From the NCBI GenBank assembly GCA_943787185.1, contig CALSLL010000001.1, forward strand, positions 434,001 to 498,000: a stretch of DNA of 64,000 bases. Direction: 5' to 3'. The translations under genes and the position numbers were made by a program. This stretch comes from UBA10349 sp003485905 (GTDB lineage: Bacteria > Pseudomonadota > Gammaproteobacteria > Arenicellales > Arenicellaceae). This document shows, one piece after another, positions 63,154 to 64,000 of this stretch; the first letter of the stretch is position 1; the number at the start of each line of letters is the position of its first letter. The notes under the pieces are model-generated. The model did no database searches. It worked only from the letters and a program-made list of their open reading frames with translations, and was not told the DNA's origin.

Positions 63154-63900
63154 TTACTTAAGCGTGCTAATCAACTCGTTACTTATGGCCTTAGCGGCTG
63201 TTTTGGCTGTGACGGCAATACTTTTTGTAGAATCTTCAGTTAAGCGAGTTACTGGACCACGAACTGCTATGGCAGCGGCAGTGTTTCCCAAACCATCATA
63301 AATTGGCACGGAAACAGCCGATGTATCTATTTCCACCTCACCGATTGAGTAAGCGTAGCCCGACAAACGTACCCTTTCCAATTGACGTATATATTCATCG
63401 TTATCAATAGCATTTTTTTCGGTTTCCCAGTTTTGGTCTTCGTCATTCAAAAGCTCGCGCACCCGACTCTCTGATTTAGTGGCCATAAACACTCGGCCAG
63501 TAGCACCAAGCTGTATTGGTACGGAACGGCCAATCGGGGCAACAATTCTTAATTCACGATCGGGTTCCAGCACCTCAATACACACCCTTTGTTTCCCACG
63601 CGGAACCACAAGACAAATAGTTTCTTGGGTATTTTCGAGTAGCGTTTGAAGATGCGGTCGGCAAATTTTTCTGATTTCACTTGGCCAAAAATTGTAAATT
63701 CCTGCACCGGGGACGTAATGTTTGGTGTCAGGTTCCTGTCGAACCATATCAGCATTCGCCAGTGTATTAAGTATGCGCAAGGTGGTTGCTTTATCCAGAT
63801 CAGCTCCTTGACTGATTTCCGTAAGCCCCATTGGTCTGCCGTCCTGACAAAGGTACATCAGGACGCTAATAGCACGCTCTACAGAACGATTTGTTCTCAT
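63154..63900 (-). CDS. IclR family transcriptional regulator
   Basis: A 248-residue regulator. The N-terminal winged helix (SVERAISVLMYL...MGLTEISQGADLDKATTLRILNTL) is followed by the GAF-like effector domain with CLVVPRGKQRVCIEVLEP and the IPIQLGATGRVFMA stretch. It converges on mmsA. IclR proteins usually control nearby catabolic genes and themselves; an inverted repeat lies just upstream. Confidence 0.93.
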   Translation of the reverse strand: MRTNRSVERAISVLMYLCQDGRPMGLTEISQGADLDKATTLRILNTLANADMVRQEPDTKHYVPGAGIYNFWPSEIRKICRPHLQTLLENTQETICLVVPRGKQRVCIEVLEPDRELRIVAPIGRSVPIQLGATGRVFMATKSESRVRELLNDEDQNWETEKNAIDNDEYIRQLERVRLSGYAYSIGEVEIDTSAVSVPIYDGLGNTAAAIAVRGPVTRLTEDSTKSIAVTAKTAAKAISNELISTLK

Positions 63901-63938
63901 GATTTATCCTCTATACAATACGATAATAATACAAATAC

Positions 63939-63957
63939 CGGTTCAACATGTAAACCG
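63939..63957. promoter_or_regulatory. Inverted repeat upstream of iclR-type gene
   Basis: CGGTT-N9-AACCG, about 40 bases upstream of the start codon. It contains the same AACCG half-site (AAACCGTTA) as the inverted repeat upstream of the symporter gene, so autoregulation and control of the symporter-mmsA unit are possible. Confidence 0.45.
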
Positions 63958-64000
63958 TTAGTTTTACTAATTGAACTATCTAGCCGGCGATGATATAAAT

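Overview
The window looks like the chromosome of a marine-type, moderately AT-rich gammaproteobacterium. The evidence is the housekeeping block orn / recR / ybaB / dnaX / ffs (SRP RNA), an RhlE-type helicase, a PA4780-type RIO kinase, a YccA-type membrane protein, tRNA-Ser(GGA) and several TonB/Tat-linked exported enzymes. I cannot name the genus from sequence alone.

Layout. 0-12 kb holds mixed accessory metabolism: a DUF1772 protein, a DUF6152 protein, GSTs, an exported amidase, a nitroreductase, an SRAP peptidase, a Fic-like protein without its catalytic His, a PepSY protein, the RIO kinase and an RRM protein. 12-17 kb holds a TPR/beta-barrel gene and a large exported protein, both with broken reading frames, then a phosphatase-like lipoprotein. 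17-24.7 kb holds a periplasmic molybdenum hydroxylase operon (2Fe-2S subunit, Moco subunit, di-heme cytochrome), a glutathionyl-hydroquinone reductase, a DUF6152 gene with a premature stop and a MetE-C-like enzyme. 25-32 kb is the conserved housekeeping block. 32.2-36 kb starts at tRNA-Ser with a tyrosine recombinase and an IS30 remnant, and is a probable small genomic island. 36-40.6 kb holds metY, a class III cyclase separated from a TPR protein only by an in-frame TGA, and a glyoxalase-fold gene carrying two in-frame stops. 40.6-63.9 kb is a large catabolic region: a TctA-TctB fusion with a TctC-type lipoprotein, OsmC, exported amidohydrolase, two exported Rid-family proteins, two nearly identical tandem TonB receptors, DUF6152 proteins, an exported VOC protein, DoxX, a flavin reductase, a metallo-beta-lactamase-fold protein with an inserted EF-hand pair, a sodium symporter, MmsA and an IclR regulator.

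How it may work together (inference). The TonB pair would import a substrate into the periplasm, where an unusually large set of exported enzymes (amidohydrolase, Rid, VOC, MBL, DUF6152) could modify it. The TctABC and SSS systems would carry products inward, and MmsA would feed the resulting semialdehyde into acyl-CoA metabolism. The two TonB promoters and the region between the Mo-hydroxylase operon and the GST gene share a palindromic LacI-type operator-like motif, suggesting one regulon.

The most striking global signal is the number of genes broken by single in-frame stops or single-base shifts whose downstream frames remain well conserved: seven loci, using all three stop codons. This could be recent gene decay, assembly error or, less likely, functional readthrough.
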